Source of the DNA: Mycobacterium sp. MS1601 | GTDB taxonomy: Bacteria; Actinomycetota; Actinomycetes; Mycobacteriales; Mycobacteriaceae | DNA length: 64,000 bases | Direction of reading: 5' to 3' | Assembly: GCF_001984215.1 (NCBI RefSeq) | Contig: NZ_CP019420.1 | Span: 2,232,001-2,296,000 of the forward strand | In this document: positions 50,611 through 62,534 of the stretch, piece after piece | Layout: the number at the start of each line of letters is the position of its first letter | How positions within the stretch are numbered: the stretch's first letter is position 1 | Program-made: the position numbers and the translations under genes | The notes under the pieces: generated by a model | Seen by the model: only the letters and a program-made list of their open reading frames with translations | What the model was told of the DNA's origin: nothing | Databases searched by the model: none

Positions 50611-52551
50611 CTACGGACCAGTTGCCGGTAGCCCAGTGTAGGGGGTCTCGTCCAGAGGGGGCTCCTCCAGGCCGCACCGCACCAGCTCGTACTCGGGCAC
50701 ACGATCGATGCGGTACTGCGTGTACCAGTAGGAATTGAGCACGTTGGAGGCGAACCTGCGCGGCCCCAGCGGGCCCCGGATCGACGACATCACCGACTCC
50801 GTGGCCGGGCACTTCAGGGCCGCCTCCGCCAGCACGATCCAGTTCTCGTCGAAGTTCCGCGGAATCCACTCCTCGGTTTTGAGGAACGGCCCCTCCGCGA
50901 TGGCCCAGTCCGCGTACAGATTCTTGTCATGCCCGATCCGGCCGTTCTCCAGACGCTGGGTGTGCGCAGCCAGCGGATTGGCCAGCCCGATCTGGTCGAT
51001 GACACGGACATCGAGACCGACGTTCATCGACGTCATCCCCATGTTGGTGAAGAACACGGTGTGCGGCCCGACGTACTGGCGCCGCTGCTCGGGGGTGAGG
51101 TCCGCAGGAGGTGGCACCGCGGGCACCACATCCCACATGTCGTAGTTGCCCGCGGGCAGCAGCAGCGCCCCGTCGGGAGTGTTGTTGATGGCCTCCAGCA
51201 TCGCCCGCATCCGCGGGTAGTCCAGATAGTCGGCGGCGGTCAACGGATGCGCGTGGCCGGTGGCCTGGGCATAGAACCGCCGTTCGTCGACGATTCCGGA
51301 GTAGGTGACCTTGGTGGCGTCCTTGCCCATTCCCGGCGAGGTCGCCGCCCAGACCGACCAGCCGACGAGTCCCACCCAGAGCACCGTGGTGGCTCCGGCC
51401 AGCACGTACCCGGCCTGACGTAACACCACCGGGATGACGGCGACCGGCGCCAGCAGGCAGAAGACGGGCGTCAACAGCACTCGGCCATGCATGAAGTCAC
51501 CGCCCTGGCGCACCCAGTAGACGCCCTGCAGCAGGCCGCTGACCACGAAGAAGACGACGATCATCGTCGGGCTCTGGACGGTGCGGGCCAGCCTTGTGTA
51601 CCCCTGGGGCGCCGTCCGGTCCTGCGGGGTGCGTCCGGCCACCAGCACCGCCGCCAGGATCAGTAGCACCACCGCGGGAATCCACAGCAGATACGGCGCA
51701 TTGAAGTTCGTCAGGTAGGTCCACCCCTGACCCCATTTGGCACCGGAGGCATCCTTGGCCACAGCGGTTCCTGGCACGATCAACGCGTAGTAGCCCATTC
51801 GGAAAATCTGGTAGCCCACCGGCAACAGGCCGCCCGCCACCAAGATCAGCACGCGGGTGCGCCAGCTGCGGGCGGCGATGAGCATCAGCACCAGTGCCAG
51901 CCCACCGATCAGGGCCAGCTCCGGGCGCACCAGGACCGACAGTCCGGCGACGACTGCCAGGGCGGCGGTGAACCAACTGCCGGTGGCGTCACCGCTGACC
52001 CGGCCGCGGGCCGCGGCACAACGCGGCGCCTGCGCCCAACAGACCAGCATCCACCACAGCAGGCCGAGATAGCTGATCACCAGCCCGTTCTCCAGCCCCG
52101 AGGTGGCAAAATCACGGGCCGGCGGGATCGCGATGTACACCAGCACTCCGGCGGGCAGCAACAGCGCGTGCCTGCCTCGCAGGCCGGGGGCATACAGGCG
52201 CGCCGTGCCGAGCATCACCAGCACGACACCGATGATGCTGAGACCGTAAGCCAACGTGAGAGCGACGTACTCCAGCCGCACCGGACCGCCCACCAGGGCA
52301 CCCAGATAGTTCACATACGTCCACAGCGTGGACGTGTTGGACTCGACCCGTTCCCCGGCATTGAACACCGGGCCGTTGCCCGCCAACAGGTTCCGTACGG
52401 TGCGCAACACGATCAGGCCGTCGTCGGCGATCCAGCGTCGCTGCCAGCCCCCCCAGGCGAACAGGCCGGCGGCGGTGAGGACGCTCAGAGCCAGGCTGAT
52501 CCGCACCGTCCAGGTCAGCCGAGACGGCTCACCCGAGAACGACGGCCGCAC
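50611..52551 (-). CDS. aftB: Terminal beta-(1->2) arabinofuranosyltransferase AftB
   Basis: A GT-C membrane glycosyltransferase that adds the terminal beta-1,2 arabinofuranose to arabinan from decaprenyl-phospho-arabinose. About ten hydrophobic helices fill the first 400 residues; QRRWIADDGLIVLRTVRNLLAG near the start, here abbreviated to RWIADDGL, contains the Asp pair conserved in AftB. YSGIVDERRFYAQATGHAH and NMGMTSMNVGLDVRVIDQIG precede the extracytoplasmic C-terminal domain. The GTG at 52551 (646 residues) overlaps the ubiA gene by 23 bp; a GTG at 52506 (631 residues) would match the 627-residue M. tuberculosis start better. Function confident, start uncertain. Confidence 0.92.
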   Translation of the reverse strand: MRPSFSGEPSRLTWTVRISLALSVLTAAGLFAWGGWQRRWIADDGLIVLRTVRNLLAGNGPVFNAGERVESNTSTLWTYVNYLGALVGGPVRLEYVALTLAYGLSIIGVVLVMLGTARLYAPGLRGRHALLLPAGVLVYIAIPPARDFATSGLENGLVISYLGLLWWMLVCWAQAPRCAAARGRVSGDATGSWFTAALAVVAGLSVLVRPELALIGGLALVLMLIAARSWRTRVLILVAGGLLPVGYQIFRMGYYALIVPGTAVAKDASGAKWGQGWTYLTNFNAPYLLWIPAVVLLILAAVLVAGRTPQDRTAPQGYTRLARTVQSPTMIVVFFVVSGLLQGVYWVRQGGDFMHGRVLLTPVFCLLAPVAVIPVVLRQAGYVLAGATTVLWVGLVGWSVWAATSPGMGKDATKVTYSGIVDERRFYAQATGHAHPLTAADYLDYPRMRAMLEAINNTPDGALLLPAGNYDMWDVVPAVPPPADLTPEQRRQYVGPHTVFFTNMGMTSMNVGLDVRVIDQIGLANPLAAHTQRLENGRIGHDKNLYADWAIAEGPFLKTEEWIPRNFDENWIVLAEAALKCPATESVMSSIRGPLGPRRFASNVLNSYWYTQYRIDRVPEYELVRCGLEEPPLDETPYTGLPATGP

Positions 52552-53446
52552 TGATGGTTCCGATCCATGCCACCGCCAGGAGTTGCAGGACGCGGTCGCG
52601 CAGTGCGATCTCCTCGGGTTCACCCGCCATCCCGCCGTCGACGTCCACGGCGTACCGCAGCACCGCGACCGTCAACGGGACGATGGTGACGGCAAACCAC
52701 CCTGCATTGGAACCGTCGCGTTCGAACGCCCACAGGCTGTAACACACCACCATCGCGGTGGCCGACAGCGTCCACACGAACCGCAGGTAGCTGGTGGTGT
52801 AGCTCTCCAACGACTTACGGATCTTGGCGCCGGTGCGCTCGGCCAATTGTAGTTCGGCATAACGCTTTCCCGCGGCCATGAACAATGAACCGAACGCCAT
52901 CACCAACAGGAACCACTGGGACAGGTCCACACCCGCGGCGACGCCGCCCGCGATGGCGCGGATCAAAAAGCCCGACGACACGATGCAGATGTCGAGCACG
53001 GCCTGGTGTTTGAGACCGAAGCAGTACGCCAGCTGGATCGCGATGTACACCGCCATCACCAATGCCAGGTCCGGGGTGATCAACAATGAAACCCCAAGCG
53101 AGACAACGATCAGAACCGAAGCCAACGCGTAGGCCACGCCTTCTGGCACCACCCCGGCGGCGATGGGCCGAAACCGCTTGGTGGGGTGCTGGCGGTCGGC
53201 CTCGACGTCGCGGGCGTCGTTGATCAGATAGATCGACGACGCCGCAAGACAGAAGACCACGAAGGCCACCAGCACGTTGACCAGCACGGTCCGGTAGTCG
53301 TAGCTGACCCGCTCGTCACCGAGAGCCAACACCACCGGCAGGAACACCAGGACGTTCTTGACCCACTGCCGGGGGCGCAACGCCTTGACGATGCCGGCGG
53401 GCAGATTCTTCGGCGGGGCCCCAACCGGTGCAGCTTCTTCACTCAC
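52529..53446 (-). CDS. ubiA: Decaprenyl-phosphate phosphoribosyltransferase (DPPR synthase, UbiA family)
   Basis: A 305-residue UbiA-superfamily integral membrane enzyme (302 in M. tuberculosis Rv3806c) that joins PRPP to decaprenyl phosphate, producing the precursor later dephosphorylated and epimerised by DprE1/DprE2. It has about nine hydrophobic helices. The first Asp-rich motif is YLINDARDVEADR, followed by HPTKRFRPI, and GSLFMAAGKRYAEL is the second conserved loop region. The start overlaps the PAP2 phosphatase gene by 4 bp, fitting sequential enzymes of one pathway. Confidence 0.94.
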   Translation of the reverse strand: MSEEAAPVGAPPKNLPAGIVKALRPRQWVKNVLVFLPVVLALGDERVSYDYRTVLVNVLVAFVVFCLAASSIYLINDARDVEADRQHPTKRFRPIAAGVVPEGVAYALASVLIVVSLGVSLLITPDLALVMAVYIAIQLAYCFGLKHQAVLDICIVSSGFLIRAIAGGVAAGVDLSQWFLLVMAFGSLFMAAGKRYAELQLAERTGAKIRKSLESYTTSYLRFVWTLSATAMVVCYSLWAFERDGSNAGWFAVTIVPLTVAVLRYAVDVDGGMAGEPEEIALRDRVLQLLAVAWIGTISAAVVLG

Positions 53447-53953
53447 GACCGCGACTCCTTGAGAACGTGATCAACACCTGTTGCCACCAGGGCGCCCACC
53501 ACCGCGCCGGTGGCCACGTCACTGGGATAGTGCACGCCGAGAACCATGCGGGACAGGGCCATCGGCGTTACCAGTACCGCTGTCAGCGGCAGGCCGGTGA
53601 CCCGGCTGAGCAGGATCGCCGCGGCTGTTGTGGAAGTCGCGTGTGCCGAGGGGAAGCTCAGCTTGCTCGGGGTACCGACGTTGATCGCCACCGCCGGGTG
53701 GTGCGGTCGCGGTCTGCGCACCACGCGCTTGATGACGACGGCCGCCGCGTGGGCGGTGAAGGCTCCCGCGCCAACGGCCAGCCACTGTCGCCGGCGCTGC
53801 GGTTGCGCCAACGCACCGGCTGCGGAGACGGCCAGCCAGCCCAGGCTGTGTTCACCGAAATGCGACATGGCCCTGGCCACCGGCAGCACGCCGGGTTTGT
53901 CGGCCAGGGCGGCCTGAATTGTCACCAGCACGGCGTCCTCGCCGCGTGGCGTC

Positions 53954-53961
<8 letters not shown>
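53443..53961 (-). CDS. PAP2-family phosphatase (Rv3807c orthologue)
   Basis: A 172-residue membrane PAP2/phosphatidic-acid-phosphatase-type protein. The three active-site motifs are KRVVRRPRP, FPSAHATST and SRMVLGVHYPSD. In the Rv3806c-Rv3807c context it is proposed to remove the 5-phosphate from decaprenyl-phospho-5-phosphoribose, giving the DprE1 substrate; this assignment is by context and not settled. Its start overlaps the glfT2 stop by 8 bp and its stop the ubiA ATG by 4 bp, as expected for a tightly coupled operon. Confidence 0.88.
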
Positions 53962-57371
<3,410 letters not shown>

Positions 57372-58262
57372 GTGCCGAACCGACGTCGACGCAAGCTCTC
57401 GACAGCCATGAGCGCAGTCGCCGCCCTGGCAGTCGCGAGTCCATTTGCCGTTGTTGCCGTTACCGAGCTTTCGACACCCGAGGGGCCCCAGACGCGTGAG
57501 TTCACGCAGGCCGCCTTGATCACCGACCTGCCGAACGAACTGATCTCTGCACTGTCGCAGGGGCTGTCCCAGTTCGGCGTCACGCTGCCGACCAGCCTGA
57601 GCCCCACCGGCGCTGGCCTGACCAGCCCGGCTCTGGCTTCACCCGGGCTCACCACGCCGGGCCTCACCACCCCCGGTCTCACCACGCCCGGCCTCACCAC
57701 CCCCGGTCTCACCACGCCGGCTCTGAGCACTCCCGGCCTGACCACTCCCGCGCTCAGCACTCCGGGCCTCGACGTCCCCGGCCTGAGCACCCCGGGCCTG
57801 ACGGCACCGAGCGCCACCGTCCCTGGGGTGAGCGTGCCCGGCGCGTCACTGACCGACGCCAGTCTGACCAACCCGGCACTGACCAACCCGTCGCTGAGCA
57901 CCCCCGGTCTCGGACTGCCGGATCCCAGCCTGACGGCGCCCGGCGCACTGCCGGTCTCGTCACCCGGACTGGGCCTCGGCGTGCCCGGCGAGGTGCCGAT
58001 CAGCGCCCCGATCGGCCTGGACCCGATGGCTGGCACGTACCCGATCCTCGGCGATCCGTCGCTGGGCCTGGGCGTGCCCGCCGCCTCCACCGGCGGCGGC
58101 GGCCTCATCAGCGACCTGAGCAGCGCCGCCAACTCGCTGGGCGCGGGCCAGGCCATCGATCTGCTCAAAGGCGTGGTGATGCCCGGCATCATGGGCGCCA
58201 TCAAGTCGGCTCAGCCGGCAGCCGCGGCGGCACCACTGCCGGTTCCGCCACCGCCGGCATAA
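57372..58262 (+). CDS. erp: Exported repetitive protein Erp (PirG), PGLTT-repeat surface protein
   Basis: A 296-residue secreted surface protein (284 in M. tuberculosis Rv3810). The GTG at 57372 has a GAGGAG ribosome-binding site. The N-terminus has basic residues and a hydrophobic signal sequence (about 10-30). The central region (about residues 82-150) is a chain of PGLTT/PALST-type pentapeptides, the hallmark of Erp, and the C-terminus is Ala/Pro-rich with a hydrophobic segment. Erp is involved in envelope integrity and, in pathogens, intracellular growth; its biochemical role is unknown. Repeat number varies between species. Confidence 0.93.
   Translation: MPNRRRRKLSTAMSAVAALAVASPFAVVAVTELSTPEGPQTREFTQAALITDLPNELISALSQGLSQFGVTLPTSLSPTGAGLTSPALASPGLTTPGLTTPGLTTPGLTTPGLTTPALSTPGLTTPALSTPGLDVPGLSTPGLTAPSATVPGVSVPGASLTDASLTNPALTNPSLSTPGLGLPDPSLTAPGALPVSSPGLGLGVPGEVPISAPIGLDPMAGTYPILGDPSLGLGVPAASTGGGGLISDLSSAANSLGAGQAIDLLKGVVMPGIMGAIKSAQPAAAAAPLPVPPPPA
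57630..57790 (+). repeat. Pentapeptide-coding tandem repeats within erp
   Basis: Units of 15 bp encoding PGLTT, PALST and variants are repeated about ten times. Within the block CTCACCACGCC and CTCACCACCCC alternate, giving a 30-bp higher-order period around 57650-57720. Such nearly identical repeats can expand or contract by slippage without breaking the frame. Confidence 0.85.
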
Positions 58263-58281
58263 CTGAACAGGCCTGATACCA

Positions 58282-58348
58282 AACGGCACCGCTGGGGTGG
58301 GCTCACCCCGTCCCCCTCCCCGAGCCCACAACACCCAGCGGTGCCGTT
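58282..58348 (+). terminator. Candidate terminator hairpin downstream of erp
   Basis: AACGGCACCGCTGGG (58282-58296) pairs perfectly with CCCAGCGGTGCCGTT (58334-58348), a 15-bp GC-rich stem; inner TGGGCT/AGCCCA can extend it. It lies 20 bp after the erp stop and before the promoter of the amidase gene. There is no T-run, as often in mycobacteria. Confidence 0.65.
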
Positions 58349-58425
58349 GCGGGTACGTCCGGAAAGAAAGTCACACAGTTCCCACTAGTGCCGTGTCGAA
58401 ACACTGGTAACAGGGGACACATACG

Positions 58426-58431
58426 TAACAT
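58426..58431 (+). promoter_or_regulatory. Candidate -10 element (TAACAT) for the leaderless amidase gene
   Basis: TAACAT is followed by 6 nt and the GTG start. Together with the lack of a ribosome-binding site this predicts a leaderless mRNA. The same hexamer occurs at a similar distance before embA. Confidence 0.45.
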
Positions 58432-58437
58432 CGGGCC

Positions 58438-60047
58438 GTGCCGCGTCGCCGTCCCGCACCATTGCTGCTCCTGTCCGCAATAGCGGCCTCGGTGGTTCTC
58501 GTCCCGTGGGCCATCGACGGCGTGCCCCCCGGCGCCGACGTGCCGCAAGCCGCCGACACCAAACTCGTCGAAGAACCGCTGGCCGGGCTCGGCGGCGGCG
58601 AAACCATCCGCGAGCTCACCCAAGCCACCCCGTTCTCGATGGTCGCGCTCACCGGCGACGACCTCAGCGGCACCGAGGTGAAGGTCCGCGCCAAACACGG
58701 TGACGGCCAGTGGGGACCCTGGTACGACGCCGAGGCCCTGCAGACCAATCCGGACGACACCGGCATCCGTGGAACCGATCCCGTATTCGTCGGCCTGACC
58801 AACGCCGTACAGATCTCGGTGACCCGCCCACCCGGCGCACCCGTCACCACCGCCCCGCCCGCCGACACCAGTGGCGAGCTCGGCTACCGGCCCGCCAGCA
58901 CCGAACGCTCGCTGGCCCAGAACATGTCGGCCATCCTGATCACTCCGCCGCAGGCACCCGTGGACCTGCAGTTCACCCCGCCGACCGGTGTGCTGGCCCC
59001 AGGGCAGCCGCCCAGTGTCATCAGCCGCGCGCAGTGGGGCGCCGACGAGTCGATGAAGTGCGGAGACCCCCGCTACGACAAGGGCGTGCGCGCTGCCATC
59101 GTCCACCACACCGCAGGTTCCAACGACTACGCGCCGCAGGACTCGGCAGCCATCGTGCGGGCCGCCTACGCGTACCACACCCGCACACTCGGCTGGTGCG
59201 ACATCGCCTACAACGCCCTGGTGGACAAGTACGGCCAGGTGTTCGAAGGCCGGGCGGGCGGCATGGACCGACCCGTCGAAGGCGGCCACACCGGCGGCTT
59301 CAACACCGACACCTGGGGTGTGGCCATGATCGGCGACTTCCAGGTGACTCCGCCCACCGACATCCAGCTGCGCACCACCGGCCGGTTGCTGGGCTGGCGC
59401 CTGGGCCTCGACCACGTGGACCCCAAGGGCTTCGTGCAACTGACCTCGGCGGGCGGGCGCTACACCCACTTCCCGCGCGGCTCCACCCCCACGCTGCCGA
59501 CCATCTTCACCCACCGCGACGTCGGCAACACCGAATGCCCGGGTGACGCCGCCTACGCCGCGATGGACCTGATCCGCGACATCGCCGCCCGATTCAACGA
59601 GCCCGTCGGTCCCATCACGCTCGAGGACCGGCTGCGCGGCGGCGCCATCCACACCAAGTGGAAGAACATGGGCGGCGAGACCAGCCTGCTGGGCGCACCC
59701 CGGGGTCCCGAGGCCACTGCCACCGGCAATGCCCGCTACGTGGCCTTCACCCGCGGCGCCATCTACTGGTCCCCGAGAGCGGCGCACAGCCGATCGGCGG
59801 CGCCATCTACGACGCCTGGGCCAGCCTCGGCTACGAGCGCGGTCTGCTCGGACTACCCACCAGCGGCGAGATCCAGGAACCGCAGTGGATCAAGCAGAAC
59901 TTCCAGCACGGCACGCTCAACTTCGACCGGGAGACCGGCCTGGTGACCCGTGTGGTGGACGGGGTGGCGCAGGAACTGCCGCCGCTGGGCCCGGACGGCC
60001 CGCCGATCCAGCTGGAGCGGTTCACACCGATCCTGCTGGACAGCTGA
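58438..60047 (+). CDS. N-acetylmuramoyl-L-alanine amidase with LGFP repeats (Rv3811 orthologue), frameshifted as sequenced
   Basis: A secreted peptidoglycan amidase-type protein. The signal segment (about 7-25) precedes a PGRP/amidase_2 domain at about residues 195-380 with zinc-ligand histidines in AIVHHTAGSND and FTHRDVGNTECPGD. After GAIYWSP the frame is lost: as sequenced the ORF runs on to 59946, but the true C-terminus (IYDAWASLGYERGLLGLPT and FQHGTLNFDRETG, typical LGFP repeats) is in another frame to 60047. Adding one C to the CCCC run at 59771-59774 yields SPESGAQPIGGAIYDAW and a 536-residue protein, matching the 539 residues of Rv3811. A homopolymer error is likelier than gene decay. 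Confidence 0.9.
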
Positions 60048-60076
60048 GGGACCAGGCGGTCAGGGCCGGGCTGAAT

Positions 60077-60901
60077 TCAGCCCCAAAAGCGTTCGAGCAC
60101 CCGTGCCAGACCGTCCTCGGAGTTGCGCGCGGTCACCTCGTCGGCAGCGGCTACCGCCTCTGGATGCGCATTGCCCATCGCCACACCGAGTCCGGACCAG
60201 CGCAGCATCGGCACGTCGTTGGGCATGTCGCCGAACGCCACGATCCCGTCCGCGCCGATCCCCAGCGGCTTGGCCACCTCTTCGACACCGGTGGCCTTGC
60301 TGATACCCAACGGCACCACTTCGATGAGCCCGTTGTTGGTGCTGTAGGTGATGTCGCCCTCGGTGCCGATGTGCTTTTCCAGCTCGGCCGCCATGTCGGC
60401 ACTGCTGGCACCGGCCTTACGGATCAGCAGCTTGACCGCCGGCGCCGACAACAGGTCCTCGATCGACACCTCGGTGTTGTCCGGGTTCAGCCAAGCGTGC
60501 TCGTAACCAGGGGAGCTGACGAACTGAGGGGTGGCGGCATCGTGTGCGCTGCGACCCACCCGCTCGACAGCCAGGCCGGCCCCGGGAATCACGTGTGTGG
60601 CGATATCGGCAAGAGCGGCAAGCGCATCCGCGGACAGTGTGCGCGCCGACAGTATCCGGTCCGTCGCGGAATCGTACACCACGGCGCCGTTGGCACAGAC
60701 CGCGATCGGGGCGAACCCCAGACCCTCCACCACCGGCGGTATCCAGCGTGGCGGCCGCCCGGTGGCAAGGATGAACGTCGTCCCCGCGTCGACGGCGGCG
60801 CGGACCGCCGCTCGGGTCCGCGGGGTGACCAACTCGTCGTCGTCGAGCAGGGTGCCGTCGACATCGGTGGCGATCAGAGCGGGTGGTCTGATGTCGGTCA
60901 A
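60077..60901 (-). CDS. HAD-superfamily hydrolase, Cof type (Rv3813c orthologue)
   Basis: A 274-residue HAD phosphatase of the IIB/Cof subclass. Motif I is ATDVDGTLLDDD with the nucleophile Asp, motif II is ILATGRPPRW, and motif IV is VAFGDMPNDVPML, with the Lys of motif III in GISKATGVEEV. The large cap domain lies between motifs II and III. Cof-type enzymes dephosphorylate sugar or cofactor phosphates; the substrate is unknown here. Its start overlaps the stop of the acyltransferase gene by 4 bp, so they are in one operon. Confidence 0.9.
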   Translation of the reverse strand: MTDIRPPALIATDVDGTLLDDDELVTPRTRAAVRAAVDAGTTFILATGRPPRWIPPVVEGLGFAPIAVCANGAVVYDSATDRILSARTLSADALAALADIATHVIPGAGLAVERVGRSAHDAATPQFVSSPGYEHAWLNPDNTEVSIEDLLSAPAVKLLIRKAGASSADMAAELEKHIGTEGDITYSTNNGLIEVVPLGISKATGVEEVAKPLGIGADGIVAFGDMPNDVPMLRWSGLGVAMGNAHPEAVAAADEVTARNSEDGLARVLERFWG

Positions 60902-61644
60902 CCTCGTTCCGCCTGCCTGCGTGCGCGCTCGGCGAGCTCGGCTTGGTCGAGCAACATCGCTTCCTCCAGTGTCGGGGCTGTTCCGCCGAGTCGTCTCGGC
61001 AGCCAGTAGGCGCCCTCGGGGTGTGGGTAGTGCTGCTGCACGTCGGTCAGCACGGCAGTCATGGCGGCCCGGATGGCGCCGTCGAACTCCTCCGGGGTTC
61101 CGGCCGGGGCCAGTGCCGGCCCCGCCTTGACCGTGACCGGGAACTTGTTGCGGCCCACATGTTTCGGATGATCCTTGGTCCAGATGCGCTGGGCGCCCCA
61201 GACGATCAGCGGAACCACGGGGACGCCGGCCTCCAGCGCCATGCGCGCGGCACCGGATTTGAAACCCTTCAGCTCGAAGCTGCGGCTGATCGTCGCCTCC
61301 GGGTACACCCCCACCAGCTCACCGTCTCTGAGCCGCTGCACCGCCACGCTGTAGGCCCCGGCGCCGTGGGTGCGGTCCACCGGGATGGTCTTGGTGTGGT
61401 GGATCAGGAAGTTCACCACTTTCACCTGCTGCATCTCGGCTTTGATCATGAACCGCATGCGACGGCCGCGACGCCTGGCGGCCAGAGCGGCAGGCAGGAA
61501 GTCGATGTAACTCGTGTGGTTGATGGCCATCACCGCCCCACCCGAGGCCGGAATGTGCTCGAGCTCAAGGAAGGTGATCGCGGTTCCGGTAACGCTGACG
61601 ACAGTCTCGGCCGCGATCTCCAGGGCTCGGAAAACCGGCTCCAT
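60898..61644 (-). CDS. PlsC-type 1-acylglycerol-3-phosphate acyltransferase family protein
   Basis: A 248-residue lysophospholipid acyltransferase-family protein. The catalytic HX4D box is NHTSYIDFLP, the substrate box is VYPEATISRS, and PLIVWGAQRIW is the family block IV region. It corresponds to one of the M. tuberculosis Rv3814c-Rv3816c paralogues. It lies 6 bp downstream of a second, closely similar acyltransferase gene and overlaps the HAD gene. Probably membrane-associated and acting in phospholipid synthesis, but the acyl donor and acceptor are unknown. Confidence 0.88.
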   Translation of the reverse strand: MEPVFRALEIAAETVVSVTGTAITFLELEHIPASGGAVMAINHTSYIDFLPAALAARRRGRRMRFMIKAEMQQVKVVNFLIHHTKTIPVDRTHGAGAYSVAVQRLRDGELVGVYPEATISRSFELKGFKSGAARMALEAGVPVVPLIVWGAQRIWTKDHPKHVGRNKFPVTVKAGPALAPAGTPEEFDGAIRAAMTAVLTDVQQHYPHPEGAYWLPRRLGGTAPTLEEAMLLDQAELAERARRQAERG

Positions 61645-61650
61645 TCGCGG

Positions 61651-62415
61651 CTATCCAGAGCCCGGCCGCTGCGCTTTGGCCTGCGCCCGCCGTGCGGCTT
61701 CCTCAGCGTCGAGGCGAGCGGCATCGGCCAACGAGGGCGCTCCCCCACCGAGGCGATGCGGTACCCAGAACGCGCCCGGCGGGTGGGGACCGTAGTGCTC
61801 CTGCACCCGTTCGAGCAGATGCTGCATCCGATGCCGCAGCAACTCGGTGAGTTCCTGGGCGGGCAGGGTGGGCATGATCGGTTCACCGACGGCGATGCTG
61901 ATCGGCACCTTGGGCCGCAGCATCTTCTTCGGATGATCCTTGGTCCAGATGCGCTGAGCACCCCACACGATGTGCGGGATGATCGGCACATCGGCCGCGA
62001 TCGCCATCCGGGCGGCCCCGGACTTGAAGTCCTTGATCTCGAAGCTGCGGCTGATGGTGGCCTCGGGGTACACCCCGACCAGCTCGCCGTCCTTGAGCCG
62101 CTGGCAGGCCTCGTCGAAGGATTCCGCACCCGCTGACCGATCAACCGCGATGTGGCGCAGGCTGCGCATGATCGGGCCGGTGATCGTGTGGTCGAAGACT
62201 TCCTTCTTCGCCATGAACCTGACCTTGCGACCGAGGCCCTGCTGGTAGGCGGGCAGGCCTGCGAAGGTGAAGTCGAAGTAGCTGGTGTGGTTGACGGCCA
62301 CCACGGCACCGCCGGTGCGCGGCAGATTCTCGACACCCGTCACGGTGAACTTCAGCCCCTGCAGCTTCCAGGTCAGCCTGGCGAGCTGGATGACCGTGCC
62401 GTATACCGGTTCCAC
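61651..62415 (-). CDS. PlsC-type 1-acylglycerol-3-phosphate acyltransferase family protein (paralogue)
   Basis: A 254-residue paralogue of the next gene with the same motifs: NHTSYFDFTF (HX4D), VYPEATISRS and PHIVWGAQRIWTKDHPKK. The two proteins share long identical stretches and doubtless arose by tandem duplication; M. tuberculosis has three such genes here. GTG start at 62415; TAGGCT on the minus strand (62429-62424) lies 8 nt upstream, another leaderless-type arrangement. It heads a three-gene minus-strand operon with the second acyltransferase and the HAD phosphatase. Confidence 0.88.
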   Translation of the reverse strand: MEPVYGTVIQLARLTWKLQGLKFTVTGVENLPRTGGAVVAVNHTSYFDFTFAGLPAYQQGLGRKVRFMAKKEVFDHTITGPIMRSLRHIAVDRSAGAESFDEACQRLKDGELVGVYPEATISRSFEIKDFKSGAARMAIAADVPIIPHIVWGAQRIWTKDHPKKMLRPKVPISIAVGEPIMPTLPAQELTELLRHRMQHLLERVQEHYGPHPPGAFWVPHRLGGGAPSLADAARLDAEEAARRAQAKAQRPGSG

Positions 62416-62423
62416 AACTGTGG

Positions 62424-62429
62424 AGCCTA
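62424..62429 (-). promoter_or_regulatory. Candidate -10 element (TAGGCT) for the acyltransferase operon
   Basis: On the minus strand TAGGCT precedes the acyltransferase GTG by 8 nt. The same hexamer stands at similar distance before gtrA and the MBL-fold gene in this window. Confidence 0.35.
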
Positions 62430-62534
62430 ACGCTCTGCGGCGTTTGCGCGCGGCCGCGGGCCGCTGCGGCCGCTAAGCTCGAACCGGCGCCTCACTGCTG
62501 CTCGAGCGGGGCCCGAGTTCCACGAGAGGTGTTT